Positions 37,801-48,412 of a stretch of DNA of 64,000 nt are shown here, piece after piece (the stretch's first letter is position 1; each line of letters starts with the position of its first letter). Source of the DNA: Chaunax sp. Z400 (Eukaryota; Chordata; Actinopteri; Lophiiformes; Chaunacidae); NCBI GenBank assembly GCA_037577475.1, contig CM075184.1:13898094-13962093 (forward strand). Direction: 5' to 3'. Both the position numbers and the translations under genes were made by a program. The notes below the pieces were generated by a model. That model worked only from the letters and a program-made list of their open reading frames with translations. It did not search any database and was not told the origin of the DNA.

Positions 37801-40306
37801 CTTCCTCTGTGCACTTTGGCATTCTGGGTCTTCAGCGTTGGGGTCCCGACTTGGCTCGACTCAACAACCAAGGCATTGTCAATGCCTGGACGTCAGCCTC
37901 CCATGACAGGAACCCGTGGATCGAGGTGAGAGAAGTAGGCACTTTGAAATCATGAAGTTGACCATAGAAAGCTGTGAAGTTGACTAATGCTTGATTTTAA
38001 CGTGCTAACGACAGATCGATATGCAGACGAAGATGCGTCTGACGGGTATCATCACTCAGGGTGCCAGTCGCATGGGCACGGCGGAGTACATCAAGGCCTT
38101 CAAGGTGGCGAGCAGCTTTGACGGAAAGGCTTATACTATGTACAGAGTCGATGGCCAACGGAGAGACAAGGTTGGAGTTCTTCCCTTTTATTATATGAAA
38201 TATAGGTTTTGTACTCACAGTACCAGCAGTTTTTAGCATAATCTTGAACAGCAGATTCCACAGAAAGTGTCTCTTTCTTTAGACGAGTCTCCTAATTTCC
38301 TGTGTCTGTCTGCTGCAGGTTTTCGTGGGCAACATAGACAATGACAGCACAAAGACCAATCTTTTTGACCCTCCTATAGTGGCCCAGTACATTCGCATCA
38401 TCCCTGTAATTTGCCGCAAGGCGTGCACGCTGCGCATGGAGCTGATTGGCTGTGAACTCAACGGTAAAAGCACAGAAAACATGCACTACGACGTCCACAC
38501 GCACAACAAGATCGGGAAGTTGGAAGAAAGTGAAAGTAGATAGAAAAACAAACCTCTGTGAACTTTGTGTGTAAGATATAAAGTGTGGAGTTTTAGTGCG
38601 TTGGCGTCTTCTTGCTGTGGTTACACTGACAAGCATAATGACAGTCAAAGAGTTTAGCATGGCCTTCAGATAGCTATGAAAATTATTAAACATTTAAAAC
38701 AGCAACCTTCAAGGACACACAGAGAAAAAAAACACATTGTGTTTTCTCAGACCTCCAACCTTTGGTCCTTTGTCTTTTTCAAACATAGCAGCTGAAGGTG
38801 AATGTATGAGGCCTACATGCTGCACATGTAGCTCTATGCACTTTTATTGCATGCATTCTTCTACTCTGCGCAGCTCTTTCTACTTCTCCTGGTTACTGAT
38901 GGGTGTAAAAATTATTTGAATCAGTCATATTCCTCTGAACATTACTCATTTTCTACATGGATGCTTTCTCTTTGGGTGTATTGATTTTTTCCTCTCTTTC
39001 TTCTTCTGTCGCTTTGGTTTTCCCTCCCTCCGCCCTTCTGTCTGCTTTTGATTCACAGTTTATTCAAACACGGCAGGTTGCTCAGAGCCTCTGGGAATGA
39101 AGTCGCGCCTCATCTCAGACGGGCAGCTTTCAGCTTCCAGCTCTTTCCGCACGTGGGGCATCGACACCTTCACGTGGCACCCTCAGTTTGCCCGACTGGA
39201 TAAGCAGGGGAAGACAAATGCCTGGTCTCCTGCATGCAACAACCGGTCGGAATGGATACAGGTGAGGGAAACATGAGTGGTGAGATGTGATCACTGGTAA
39301 AAAAAAATGTCTTTGGAGGTCATCGAATATTGCAGAGTATAACTGTTTTCTTTGTTTCTTCACCAGGTTGATCTAGAAAAGACAAAGCGCCTCACAGGCA
39401 TCATCACTCAGGGGGCTAAAGACTTCGGAGTGGTGCAGTTTGTGTCAGTGTTTAAAGTCGCTTACAGTAATGATGGAAAGGCATGGAGTATGGTGAAGAA
39501 GGAGAACACCAGCAATGATAAGGTCAGACATGTGTGAATCCCTAAAGTGTATAATAAAACCTACTCTGTATCTCTAAATGAGTCATGTTTCAACGCGAAG
39601 TATTTTAAAAGTTTTTTTGTTTTTTTAAAATCTGGCTCTTATGATAAAATACATTTAACTCCAGCATTAAAAAGGTAAAACACAAAGTCCTCAGTTTGTC
39701 AGAAAGACGTCCAAAAAGTCCCACTGAACGTCATCTTCCCGTCCTGTCCCACTCCTTCTCTTTATGATGACATATATTTTTGGCTCTTGCTGGAGACATT
39801 GAAGGCCTGCTCTCCTCATCATAGCCTCTCTCTCCGAGATGATCCAATAAAACTGAAAAACAAGCTTTGATGGTTTTACAGAGCACAGAGCTAGTGGGTT
39901 CATGAGATAATAATGCTGCTTGTGGCTGGACAAGCATCCCTGAACGTCTGGGGCTGTTAGGTTCAGTGTGGTTGGGTCCAGTGCAAAAGCTTATGTTACA
40001 CCCTCCTCCTCCTGTCTTCTTATCACCAGCGTCTTCTTACAACAGAATTGTTGCTCATAGAAAAATTCAACAAAATTGAACAGAATATGCTTTTAGTACA
40101 ATAACCTTTGTTCAATAAGCAGTTATTTTACCTTTGTCACAACCTTAACTTTTTATTTGCAGCTTTTCCAAGGCAACACCGACAACAACACCCATAAGAA
40201 GAATCTCTTTGAGCCTCCGTTCTATGCCCGATACGTCCGAGTCGTCCCCTGGGAGTGGCACGAGCGCATCACTCTACGCATGGAGCTGTTGGGCTGCGAT
40301 GACTAG
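31869..40306 (+). CDS. mfge8: Milk fat globule-EGF factor 8 (lactadherin), 10 exons
   Basis: Secreted bridge between phosphatidylserine on dying cells or vesicles and integrins on phagocytes. Exons: 31869-31932, 34372-34497, 34578-34709, 37437-37550, 37744-37925, 38015-38170, 38319-38463, 39059-39261, 39367-39522, 40163-40306; all junctions keep phase, giving 473 residues. Residues 1-22 are a signal peptide (MFVTLILFLHPVRG). Three EGF domains follow, one per exon: 23-63, 64-107 with an RGD at 85-87, and 108-145 beginning DVNDC as in calcium-binding EGFs. Two discoidin (F5/8 C) domains follow, 147-306 (LLGMEGG, ITQGA, LRMELIGCEL) and 313-473 (CSEPLGMKS, ITQGAKDFG, LRMELLGCDD), each over three exons. 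Three EGFs and an RGD in the second are also the plan of EDIL3/Del-1. I prefer mfge8 because of the conserved order with abhd2 and rlbp1. Intron 1 is 2.4 kb. Confidence 0.9.
35485..36000. other. mfge8 intron 3 segment of unclear origin
   Basis: A relatively GC-rich patch (CAGAGGTCGCTCCGAAGCCC) within AT-rich intron could be an LTR remnant; on the minus strand there is an AATAAA-like site near 35650. I could not find paired LTRs, a primer-binding site or coding sequence, so it stays unassigned. The rest of intron 3 (34710-37436) shows nothing recognisable. Confidence 0.2.
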
Positions 40307-41340
40307 AAACTCATTAGTTACCATGTAACAGTGCTCCAACCTCATCCAGTCACTCCATCTCCTCAAGCTACAGCAGAGAAATCCATCCTTTACAGAATCA
40401 TCTTCTTCTGAGCTCCGTTTGTTTCTCTGGATAAAGATCTTGTTGGCTGCTGAGACTGTAACACTTCTAGCACTTTCTGACTAGTGACTTTTTTATGTGA
40501 TAGAGTTGTATGAAATTGCTCATAACCACGAATATCAATGATTTTAATGTCATTTGCTTTGTATATAAACACAATTTGCATAGATTTGTTTGTAGCCCAT
40601 ATTATTTGCTCCCTGATTTCAGGTTCTCTTAAGTTTGGAGACCTTATAATAATACTCTTCACCTCTTCCAGTTGTACTTAAAGCCTAACTGTCAGTTTTA
40701 AACCTTTTCTATCCTTCCTTTACACTCACACACCCGTTTACAACCCTGCTATGTTTTGTAGTTTTCTGCAGAGGACATGAGGATAAACATCCTCTCCAGC
40801 ATACTCACCGTATGTCACTGTTCACATTGTATAACTGCTATTTAGTAGTTCAAGCACAAACTAGCATGATTACAAAGGGCCTGTGCATTCATTCATTCAT
40901 TATCTGTAACCACTTATCCTGTGTAGGGTCGCGGGGGGCTTGAGCCTATCCCAGCTGACTTTGGGTGAGAGGCGGGGTTCACCCTGGACAAGTCGCCAGT
41001 TTATCGCAGGACCACATAGGAAGACAAACAGCCATTCACACTCACATTCACACCTACGGTCAATTTAGGGCCTGTGCAATACAGAAAATATTTAGGCATT
41101 TCTAGCCATGCTGGAGGAGATAATTTGTCTAAGAGTGGAAAATTAAAATGAACTGGAGCATACAGTTCTGTCAATCAAATGATGGAATAACAAAGTAATG
41201 GGTTTGTTGTTAGAAATTGTTCATGTGTTGTCTGTTTTCAAAAAACAAAGTAGCAGGATTTTCTGCTTCAATCTGAAATATAATTTCATTTTAATTTAAT
41301 CCTTTTTACAACAAATGTGAAATATGTAGAAATTAAACTT
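40307..41340 (+). other. mfge8: mfge8 3' UTR and immediate downstream
   Basis: Follows the TAG at 40304-40306. A possible poly(A) signal ATTAAA is at 41332-41337; nearer ones may be used. An inverted SINE tail at 40887-41070 lies inside this interval. Confidence 0.4.
40887..41070 (-). mobile_element. SINE tail, inverted copy
   Basis: Reverse complement of the element at 30700-30915: CATTCATTCATTCATTATC simple tail, then GCCTATCCCAGCTGACTTTG, CACCCTGGACAAGTCGCCAG and CACACTCACATTCACACC. It is truncated before the tRNA-like head. It sits in the mfge8 3' flank. Confidence 0.75.
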
Positions 41341-43560
41341 TGTTTTACGTTCTTTTTTTATTGATTGTTGGTCTTTAAGCGGGATCATTTATTAAATGTC
41401 TAAAGAAATCTTTGTGTTTCTCTTCAATCAAAAGACACAATGCACGAAATCGTCAATCTTTAGCAGTATGCATGTTATAAATGAATGTCACCAGTTAAAT
41501 AGCATTTTATTTCCCAACTTGTGATTACAGCACTTTAACAGAATACCATTATTTACAGGGATGTACTGTAAACGTCACTGTAAACAGCAGAGCATCATGG
41601 GAAGGTGAGAGAAAAGTGTTGGAACTCAAAAATTTGAAAATGAAACAGACAACATGCTCAGAATCCAATGAAATTTCACACATGCTATGTGAGAGCCCTA
41701 AAGATATGCATCTCATCATTTGTTTCTTCATTTTGCTTATTTTTACATTTAAAGCACTTTTTGAATTTTCATGTCATTCTCCTATTATACTGGTGCTATG
41801 ATTGAGGTTTTGGCTTTCCCAGTACCAGAGAGCATCTGTGTCCTTGAACACAATCTTTCCAGTTCTCCCTCAAAGTGAAAAAAAAGTCAAAAGTCAAAAT
41901 GTGAGGAAATGACATACCGTTATCCTTGTCAAGGTGTGTTTGTAATTTTTTTTTATTTATAGTTATTAGTTAGTTATTATTATTATAAAAAAAATTTCAT
42001 CATTATTATTTTTTCATTATCATCCACTTATTGGAATATCGCTGGTTCAATTGAGCTATGATCAATCAGCCAATGACTGATTTAAAAAAAATGATTGATT
42101 GAAAAATAGCTATGATAGTTGAGATTAGTACTGTTTGCTATGACCTGAAATTACCTTTGCATAAACTGACATGCAATGAAAGGTGACATTAGCTAATTTT
42201 AGCTATGATAGCTGATATTAGATAACTAAACCTTTATGTTCTGTTCCAGTCAAATCTGACCGATTTATAGGTTTTATCTCTAAAACATGTCGTAAATAAG
42301 TAAGTGAGGAAAATATTTACATAATGACTGTGTATCAAATATACCTGCAATTTAACAAGAATAATCTCATCAGAGTTTCTGAAATGAGCTTTACCATTTT
42401 TAAATTCAGTAGAATCATTTGGCATCATCATCATCATCATCAAGTCGATTTTTTCTTCTGTTTTTGTTTTTGTTGCGGTCAAGGCGTTTTTTGTTCCTAA
42501 ATTTAGTCATAAATTGTCACAGGTGCTGCACTTCGGTTGCAGTGTGAATAATTCAGTATTTAACTGAAATAGACGAGCTGTAATTTATCTGCAATGTAAA
42601 ATACATAGCTGAAAACTATAATCCAAATAATAACAATTATCATATTTTAAAATCAGTTATGTGAAGTATAACAGTGCATGTTGCAACACTACAGAAACAA
42701 TATTCTCACTAAATGTGATGTTGAGCACAACTTGGTGTTACGCTGTCCTCTGCTGGCACAGTCCTGTCAACACACTTATTGATCAGATTTCTCTCCACAG
42801 GCTTGATGATATTTGTCATTACTGCCAGAATGATGATGATTTGCCCTCAAGCCCTGCTGTTTTGGAGCCTCAGCTGGCTTCCTGAAGCTTGGCCCTCTAA
42901 AACTTTCTGCACACAACAACCAAGTAGTGAAGTAGTGACTTTTGCTATTTAGGAATTTGAATTTTGGGATTTTTTTCATTTCCTTGATTTGTCTCAGAAA
43001 AGGGTTTCCGTGGCCTAATTCCATTTTTTTTAAATTCACAAAACTTTATGTACACATACTGGAGCAGTACCTTTTGATACTTTGGAAATTTTACATTTTA
43101 TTTATTTATTTATTTTAATCTTAAAAAATGTACTTTTCTCAGATATGCATTTAACAAGAATTACAATTACCAGGGACAACTGAAATAACTTCTTTGTAAT
43201 CGTCTTTCTTGAATGAAATGCATTACGGCAGGGGATCCTGAGTATTTTGTTATCTGACTTGTATTTAGTATTGTATTCTTCTATACTGCTACTATTACTC
43301 CAACTATTATCAGTTTTGCTACCCCTACTATCATATGTTTCTATTCCTTGTAGTATCTCTACATCCTGCTACTGTTAGTAATGGTAGTAGTAAGAAAAAC
43401 AATAAAAGTAGATGTACTGATACTAGCAATGACATCAAAAATATCTTTGAGTGAAAATGTTACTATTTTTGCAGTAATAATCAAAAACACTTTCACTTTG
43501 AAGACTGCATATTTCATGGAATAGTACATCTTGCAGCTGTGTAATTAATCCCTCCCTTCA
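41340..43560. other. Intergenic, no recognised content
   Basis: AT-rich sequence with short ATT and CAT runs (for example CATCATCATCATCATCAT at 42424-42441). Open frames are short and resemble no family. No gene, RNA gene or transposon end was recognised. Confidence 0.5.
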
Positions 43561-43743
43561 GGTGTAATGTTTCCCAACCAGCACTCTTGTAGTCAAAACC
43601 ACCTGAGCTCAGCAGGAGTAGGGCGACACAATGGCCAGCTTCACACAGCTCTTCCAGGCCTGGAAGGCAGGTCTGAACTGGTGCAATGCTGGTTGGATGA
43701 CAGGACAGTCCAACACCCCATCATGCAGCCCAGAGTGCTCCGT

Positions 43744-43768
43744 GGGGGGGGGGGGGGGGGGGGGGGGG
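43744..43768 (+). repeat. Homopolymer G25
   Basis: Twenty-five consecutive G residues on the plus strand. Such a run can form G-quadruplexes, is prone to slippage and is a common site of sequencing or assembly error. Local open frames with poly-Gly or poly-Pro come only from this run. Confidence 0.9.
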
Positions 43769-43824
43769 CACGGCCTCACCCCTAGTGCTATGGCAGAAGA
43801 ATACCGAATGAAGAATTCCAGGTA

Positions 43825-44165
43825 GGAGCATACTCTTAAGAAGAATTCCACAATGTGGAATAAGCTATCAAATATGATCATTGAAGCATTGACTAAGACA
43901 AGTTTTAAAAAGCTATTAAGAAAATATACTTTAAGAACCCTAATGTTGATGAGCAGGTGAAGAATTGCAAAGGAATGTAAGTGAGGGGTGTTGTGATGTT
44001 TGGTTTTTTGTTTTGATCTCTTTCTTTACATCTAATTAAGATGTTTTGTTTTGACTTTTGTATCTGTTGCATCTTTGTTTTGTGTATTTTGTTGCGTGGA
44101 CCCCAGGAAGATTAGTTACCTTGGTGGCAGCTAATGGGGATCCTAAAGAATAAAGAATAAGGAAT
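43825..44165 (+). mobile_element. LINE 3' terminal remnant (CR1/L2/Rex-like)
   Basis: The plus strand reads MWNKLSNMIIEALTKTSF then KKLLRKYTLRTLML and stops, the usual last motif of many non-LTR polymerases (WNxLP...FKxxLKxxL). A short 3' UTR follows with GTGGACCCCAGGAAGATTAG and CAGCTAATGGGGATCCTAAA, then the short repeat tail AAAGAATAAAGAATAA. These 3' sequences are common ends of teleost LINEs. Severely 5'-truncated. Confidence 0.55.
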
Positions 44166-44169
44166 GTAT

Positions 44170-45285
44170 GGGTCAAAAATACACTTGTTTTCATCAATGA
44201 AATACTTCAAAATGAACATGAGAAGAAATTATTTTCTGAATCACTGCTTGTATGGTTCCATTTGGTGATACAGGCCTGAGAAGGCCCTGGCTCATCTTAG
44301 CTGAGCAAATAGTAACGCTGCTTCAGAGCTTGTAAATATGTTTTTCCCGTCCACTGAAGGGATGCCAAAAAGATTGAATAATACTACAGGGTTTGTCTGC
44401 AGACACAGAGTCTGCTTCTTACAGGCTTTTAAAAAATAAAACATATAGGAAACATTAAACAAACAAATCTTTTTTTTTTTTTGCATGTGTGTAAACCCTT
44501 TTCCAATAAATCTCAGCTTCAAAGAGGAGTCTTTAAATTTTCATCCAGCCCTTTTCTGATGAAAAAGGCTCATGAAATAGTATTCATCACATTCTTGTGG
44601 TTTTAAAATGCTTGTCTGTGGTGTTTGGCCACATTTAGAAACGTATGTGTTCTATTTCTCTTAATCTGGTCCATGGTGTATTATTTGTTTGATTTGGATA
44701 AGAGAGGAGTCAGTCACTGTCTGCTGCTCACTATTTGGTCTTCTGAATCAAGGATGATGGATAATTCATTACTGTCCTGCTATGAAGGTTTATGGAAATA
44801 CCACTGAAGTGAACTATTATGGATGACACCGAGAAAAGGAATTGTCCAAAAAATAATAAAAATTGAAAATCTCATGAACCGGTCTGTTTTGTAAAGAGAA
44901 ACATTTTTTTTTTTACTCCTGGAGCCATCACAATGTCAAATGTACAAAACTGAAAAATTTGGCAAATTTTAAAACAAGTATTGAAAGGTTTGCATGACAG
45001 TCTTTCTTACTACTTGGCCTGAGAGTTACCATACAGTAAGCCACTCATGGGATTTTGGGTTGTCTATCACAGAAACAGTGGTTGTACCAAATCTATGGGG
45101 AATTTAAATGAATAAAAAGGATCAAATATTTAAGAGTGGCCATGTTTTGTATTTACTGTCTCAAGTCGCTGCCTTTTTAACACACCTGTTGTTAAAATTG
45201 AGATTGGCACTTGTGGGGGTTGCTTTTAAAGCAGAGACAAACTGTAGGAACAGTTTTGTTTTATGACATTTTGCAATTTTTTAAT
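44170..45285. other. Intergenic, no recognised content
   Basis: AT-rich sequence with poly-T and poly-A patches. No similarity to known proteins or RNA genes was found in either strand. Confidence 0.5.
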
Positions 45286-45450
45286 ACAGCATGGTGTTAT
45301 AGTGGGTAGCACTGTTATCTCAAAGCAAGAAGGTCCTGGGTTCAAATCCAGCTGAGGACCTGGGACGTCTCTGTGTGGAGTTTGCATGTTCTCCCCGTGT
45401 CTGTGTGGGTTCCCTCTGGGTTCTCTGCCTTCCTCCCACAGTCCAAACCC
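45286..45450 (+). mobile_element. tRNA-derived SINE, head and upper body
   Basis: The head has a degenerate A-box region (GGTGTTATAGTGGGTAGC) and a clear polymerase III B box GGTTCAAATCC (45339-45349). The body follows: GTGTGGAGTTTGCATGTTCT, CCCCGTGTCTGTGTGGGTTC, TTCCTCCCACAGTCCAAA. It joins in sequence to the body and tail seen at 30628-30915, so the two copies together show one complete element. It is cut off after 45450, where an inverted piece of the head begins. Confidence 0.8.
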
Positions 45451-45457
45451 ACCTTTA

Positions 45458-45483
45458 AGGTAACAGTGCTACCCACTATGCCA
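45458..45483 (-). repeat. Inverted copy of the SINE head
   Basis: The 26 bases here are the reverse complement of 45295-45320 with about three mismatches (core AGTGGGTAGCACTGTTA). With the head they make inverted arms around about 140 bases of SINE body. Confidence 0.75.
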
Positions 45484-45499
45484 GCATGCCACCCTGACA

Positions 45500-47755
45500 T
45501 GAATATGGACAGTAAATTTCAAAAGAATTTTATCATTTTGGGACATCATGAAATGAACTGGAGAGTTGTACCAAATGGAAACCTTGAACATTTTGGTGAT
45601 ACTTAATGAAAAGTTGGGATTACACTCCTCCAACAACAATGAATGTCTGTACTGCAATAGTGCCACTGAAATGAAATTTAGGTTTGCTTGAGCTCCCCTA
45701 AAAAGGCTCTAAAATCACCAATGATCCAGCCATCCAGACAAGAGGATATTTCCTTAGAAAAAATTCAAGAGTTCTAAATGAATGAATGTATTTGTCTGCA
45801 CAGCAAAAAATAAACATGTATGTTTAGGCTATTTAACACGACTATTTTAACAGGGGATACTTGTTTATTTTTAGCATAATATGAGCAAAACAACCATATC
45901 TACTCTGTAAATAAATAAATAAATAACAATTGTTGGTAAAATAACACATTGTCCAACTGTATAACATATTTCTGTTGATGGCAGGTGTCACTCTGCTTCT
46001 AATCATACACAGAATAGTATTTGGTCATTTATAATTGATCACAAACAACAACATACTGCAACTTTGACAGCAATAGAGTTGCACCCTTAACGGTTGCAGC
46101 AGACATAATAAATTACAAGCCGTCATCACAACATCATCATCACAAAATGTGAATTGTTTTCACGAGTGCACGTTAGTTGTAGAGTCAATGTTTCAACAGG
46201 AGCAAGGAGCGCAATGTGCCATGCACCTCTGGAGGCCATGAAATAATTCAAACACATAAAGGGGGTTTAAGGAATAAGTTGGTAATGATAAAAACTGACA
46301 TAAGAAAGCTTGAAAAACTTACTTTATTTTTAATCATACAAATTAAATCCAATCAACTTGAATTAATTATTTTTATTATATTTTTAAGTGCATTAGGATA
46401 AAATACAAATCTGCCATGATAAACATCTTACTTAAGAGCATCACTCTCTATCTCTACTCTAGCTCTACTCTATCTAATTTTGACTTAATCAACCTTATAA
46501 TTATCTTGGCAAAATTGCACATTGTAAAAAGTAAATTGACCAAATTTAAGCAGTATTTTAATGTAAAAAAAACTTCACTTTTATGTCAAAAAAGAATGTT
46601 ACATTTGCATATATGAAGTACTTTCAATATTTCTTCTTTACGTAGCTATTATTAACACTTCAATAAGTTCTAGAAAATAGAGAGCACATTGTTGCCTTCA
46701 ATATAACCCTATCATTTCCTGGGATGCTTATGTATGAGCTGTTTCCATTTTTACATGTTACTGCAATCAAGTATGCATCTTTTCTGCAGAGTGAAATGTA
46801 TCTTAACAGATATCCACAAGAAAATATTGCAGCTTCTGATATCAGTATATGGTAATATCCTTAAACTTTATTTTTTATTATTAGGGCTCAAAACAGAAAG
46901 AGGCATAAAACAAAAAGTGTGAGTGTGTATGTGAGCGTCTGAAGATCGGACAGAGAATAAACGTCTCAAATGGAGGTTTAATCACAACCAGCAGGTGGCA
47001 GACAGATGTTAGGTTGCATTCAATTAAGAGCCAGCGCAAAACAAAATGTTCAGAAACTTCTAATCTGTGTTAACTTAATTTAACGTGATCCATCAACTGT
47101 ATCACACAACAAGACTGGATGATAGAATTACTAGAATTCCTGATAACTTTGAACAAGATCCAGACATGCAGAAAATTATGGGAATACAGTCAAATTAAAT
47201 GGATGACACAAATAACTGACTTATATATATATATATATATAATATATATGACTTCTATATATCTGAGTTGAAATGTGTCTAAAACTGAGAAGGAATGGAG
47301 GAGAACACAGAGTACAGTGACTGATGTGTGTTCACAGGCCCTGCAGTATCTCTCAGCTTCATGAGACATTCATATGTGGGACAGTGTAATATTTGCTCTT
47401 CAGATGATTCAGCATCTATGGGCTTGTTAGGTTCATGTCAGGTGACAAAATCCTCACTTACAAAATGAGCCCTAGCTGACAGGTTAAATGCATTTTATTA
47501 AATCTGATCAATGTAATGGCCAATTTATGTACATTAGATGATAATGGCTATAGCTGCAGTAACTTCAACAGTCATGTGAAAGGTTAACAATTATAATACA
47601 CATGGCTTTCCACTGACTGAAATAGATCAAAAGGTAGACGTTCCATGCTCTGACCTCTACATCTATGACTGACTGTGTGGAAAAAATAAATCGTATAAAA
47701 AAAGTCAGTTAGACTCACAGCAAGTTAATGCAGCTGTATTCTATGGAAAAAGAAA
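45500..47755. other. Intergenic with simple repeats only
   Basis: AT-rich sequence with an AAAT run (about 45909-45926) and a TA run (about 47222-47250). No recognised gene or transposon. Confidence 0.5.
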
Positions 47756-47758
47756 GGC

Positions 47759-47815
47759 AAGGCAACTTTATTTGTACAGCACATTTACAACAAGGCAATT
47801 TGATGTGGTTTACAG
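47759..47815 (+). repeat. Dispersed fish repeat (AGCACATTT module), second copy
   Basis: GGCAACTTTATTTGTACAGC, ACATTTACAACAAGGCAATT and TGTGGTTTACAGGATAA follow the same order as the copy at 5471-5532 and are closer to the teleost consensus I know. Family name not assigned. Confidence 0.5.
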
Positions 47816-48006
47816 GATAATAAAATACAACAAGTGTATCATTTAAAAGTCCACAATGTACAGGCAAACAAAACAAGGGACACAAATTTTAAAAATGCAT
47901 TTTAAAACAATTGATAATAGAGTTAAATGGACACATGAAGTGCAAATAACAAATTTAAATCAAATTAGATTAGAGCAATTTAAAGCTAAAGTAAAAGGAT
48001 AATTAT

Positions 48007-48412
48007 CTCCACCAAGGATGTTATGCTTGCATCCATGTGGGTTTGTTTGTTAGTTTGTCAGCATGGTTATGCAAAAGTTACTGAACATACAGTATGTCCA
48101 AGAATCTTTGTGGGAGGATGGGTCTTGGGCCAGAATGGACCCAATTAAAATTTGGTGTGGATCCGGAAAGAGGACTGAGTCCAGGATCATTTTTGTTTTT
48201 CACATTTTCTATAATTTCTCTGTGATCTTGACGAAGAAATCAGACATATTTAGCGGGTTGATATCTGCGAGTGTGGGCAATTTGGTGCAGATCCAAACAA
48301 AAATCAACCAGATTAGGATGAGTCTGCCCAGTAAATTATGGTTAAAGGACTATGGGTTTGATTTTGGATGAGGCTTGATTGAATTAAAGGGGACTGTTTG
48401 GCCTTGGCAGAG
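48007..48412 (+). mobile_element. MITE-like nonautonomous element, copy 2
   Basis: Begins CTCCACCAAGG (48007-48017) and ends CCTTGGCAGAG (48402-48412); the ends pair as inverted repeats with two mismatches in 11. Interior phrases include AATTTGGTGTGGATCCGGAA, GGGCAATTTGGTGCAGATCC and GAATTAAAGGGGACTGTTTG, familiar from abundant teleost elements. No coding frame. At 406 bp it is shorter than the other two copies. Confidence 0.65.

Noticed and set aside
43567..43881. Poly-Gly and poly-Pro open frames around 43.75 kb
   Set aside because: They arise from the G25 homopolymer and have no conserved sequence on either side.
45286..45360. tRNA gene
   Set aside because: A B box is present, but the arms do not pair as a tRNA and the sequence continues into a SINE body. 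It is a tRNA-derived SINE head.
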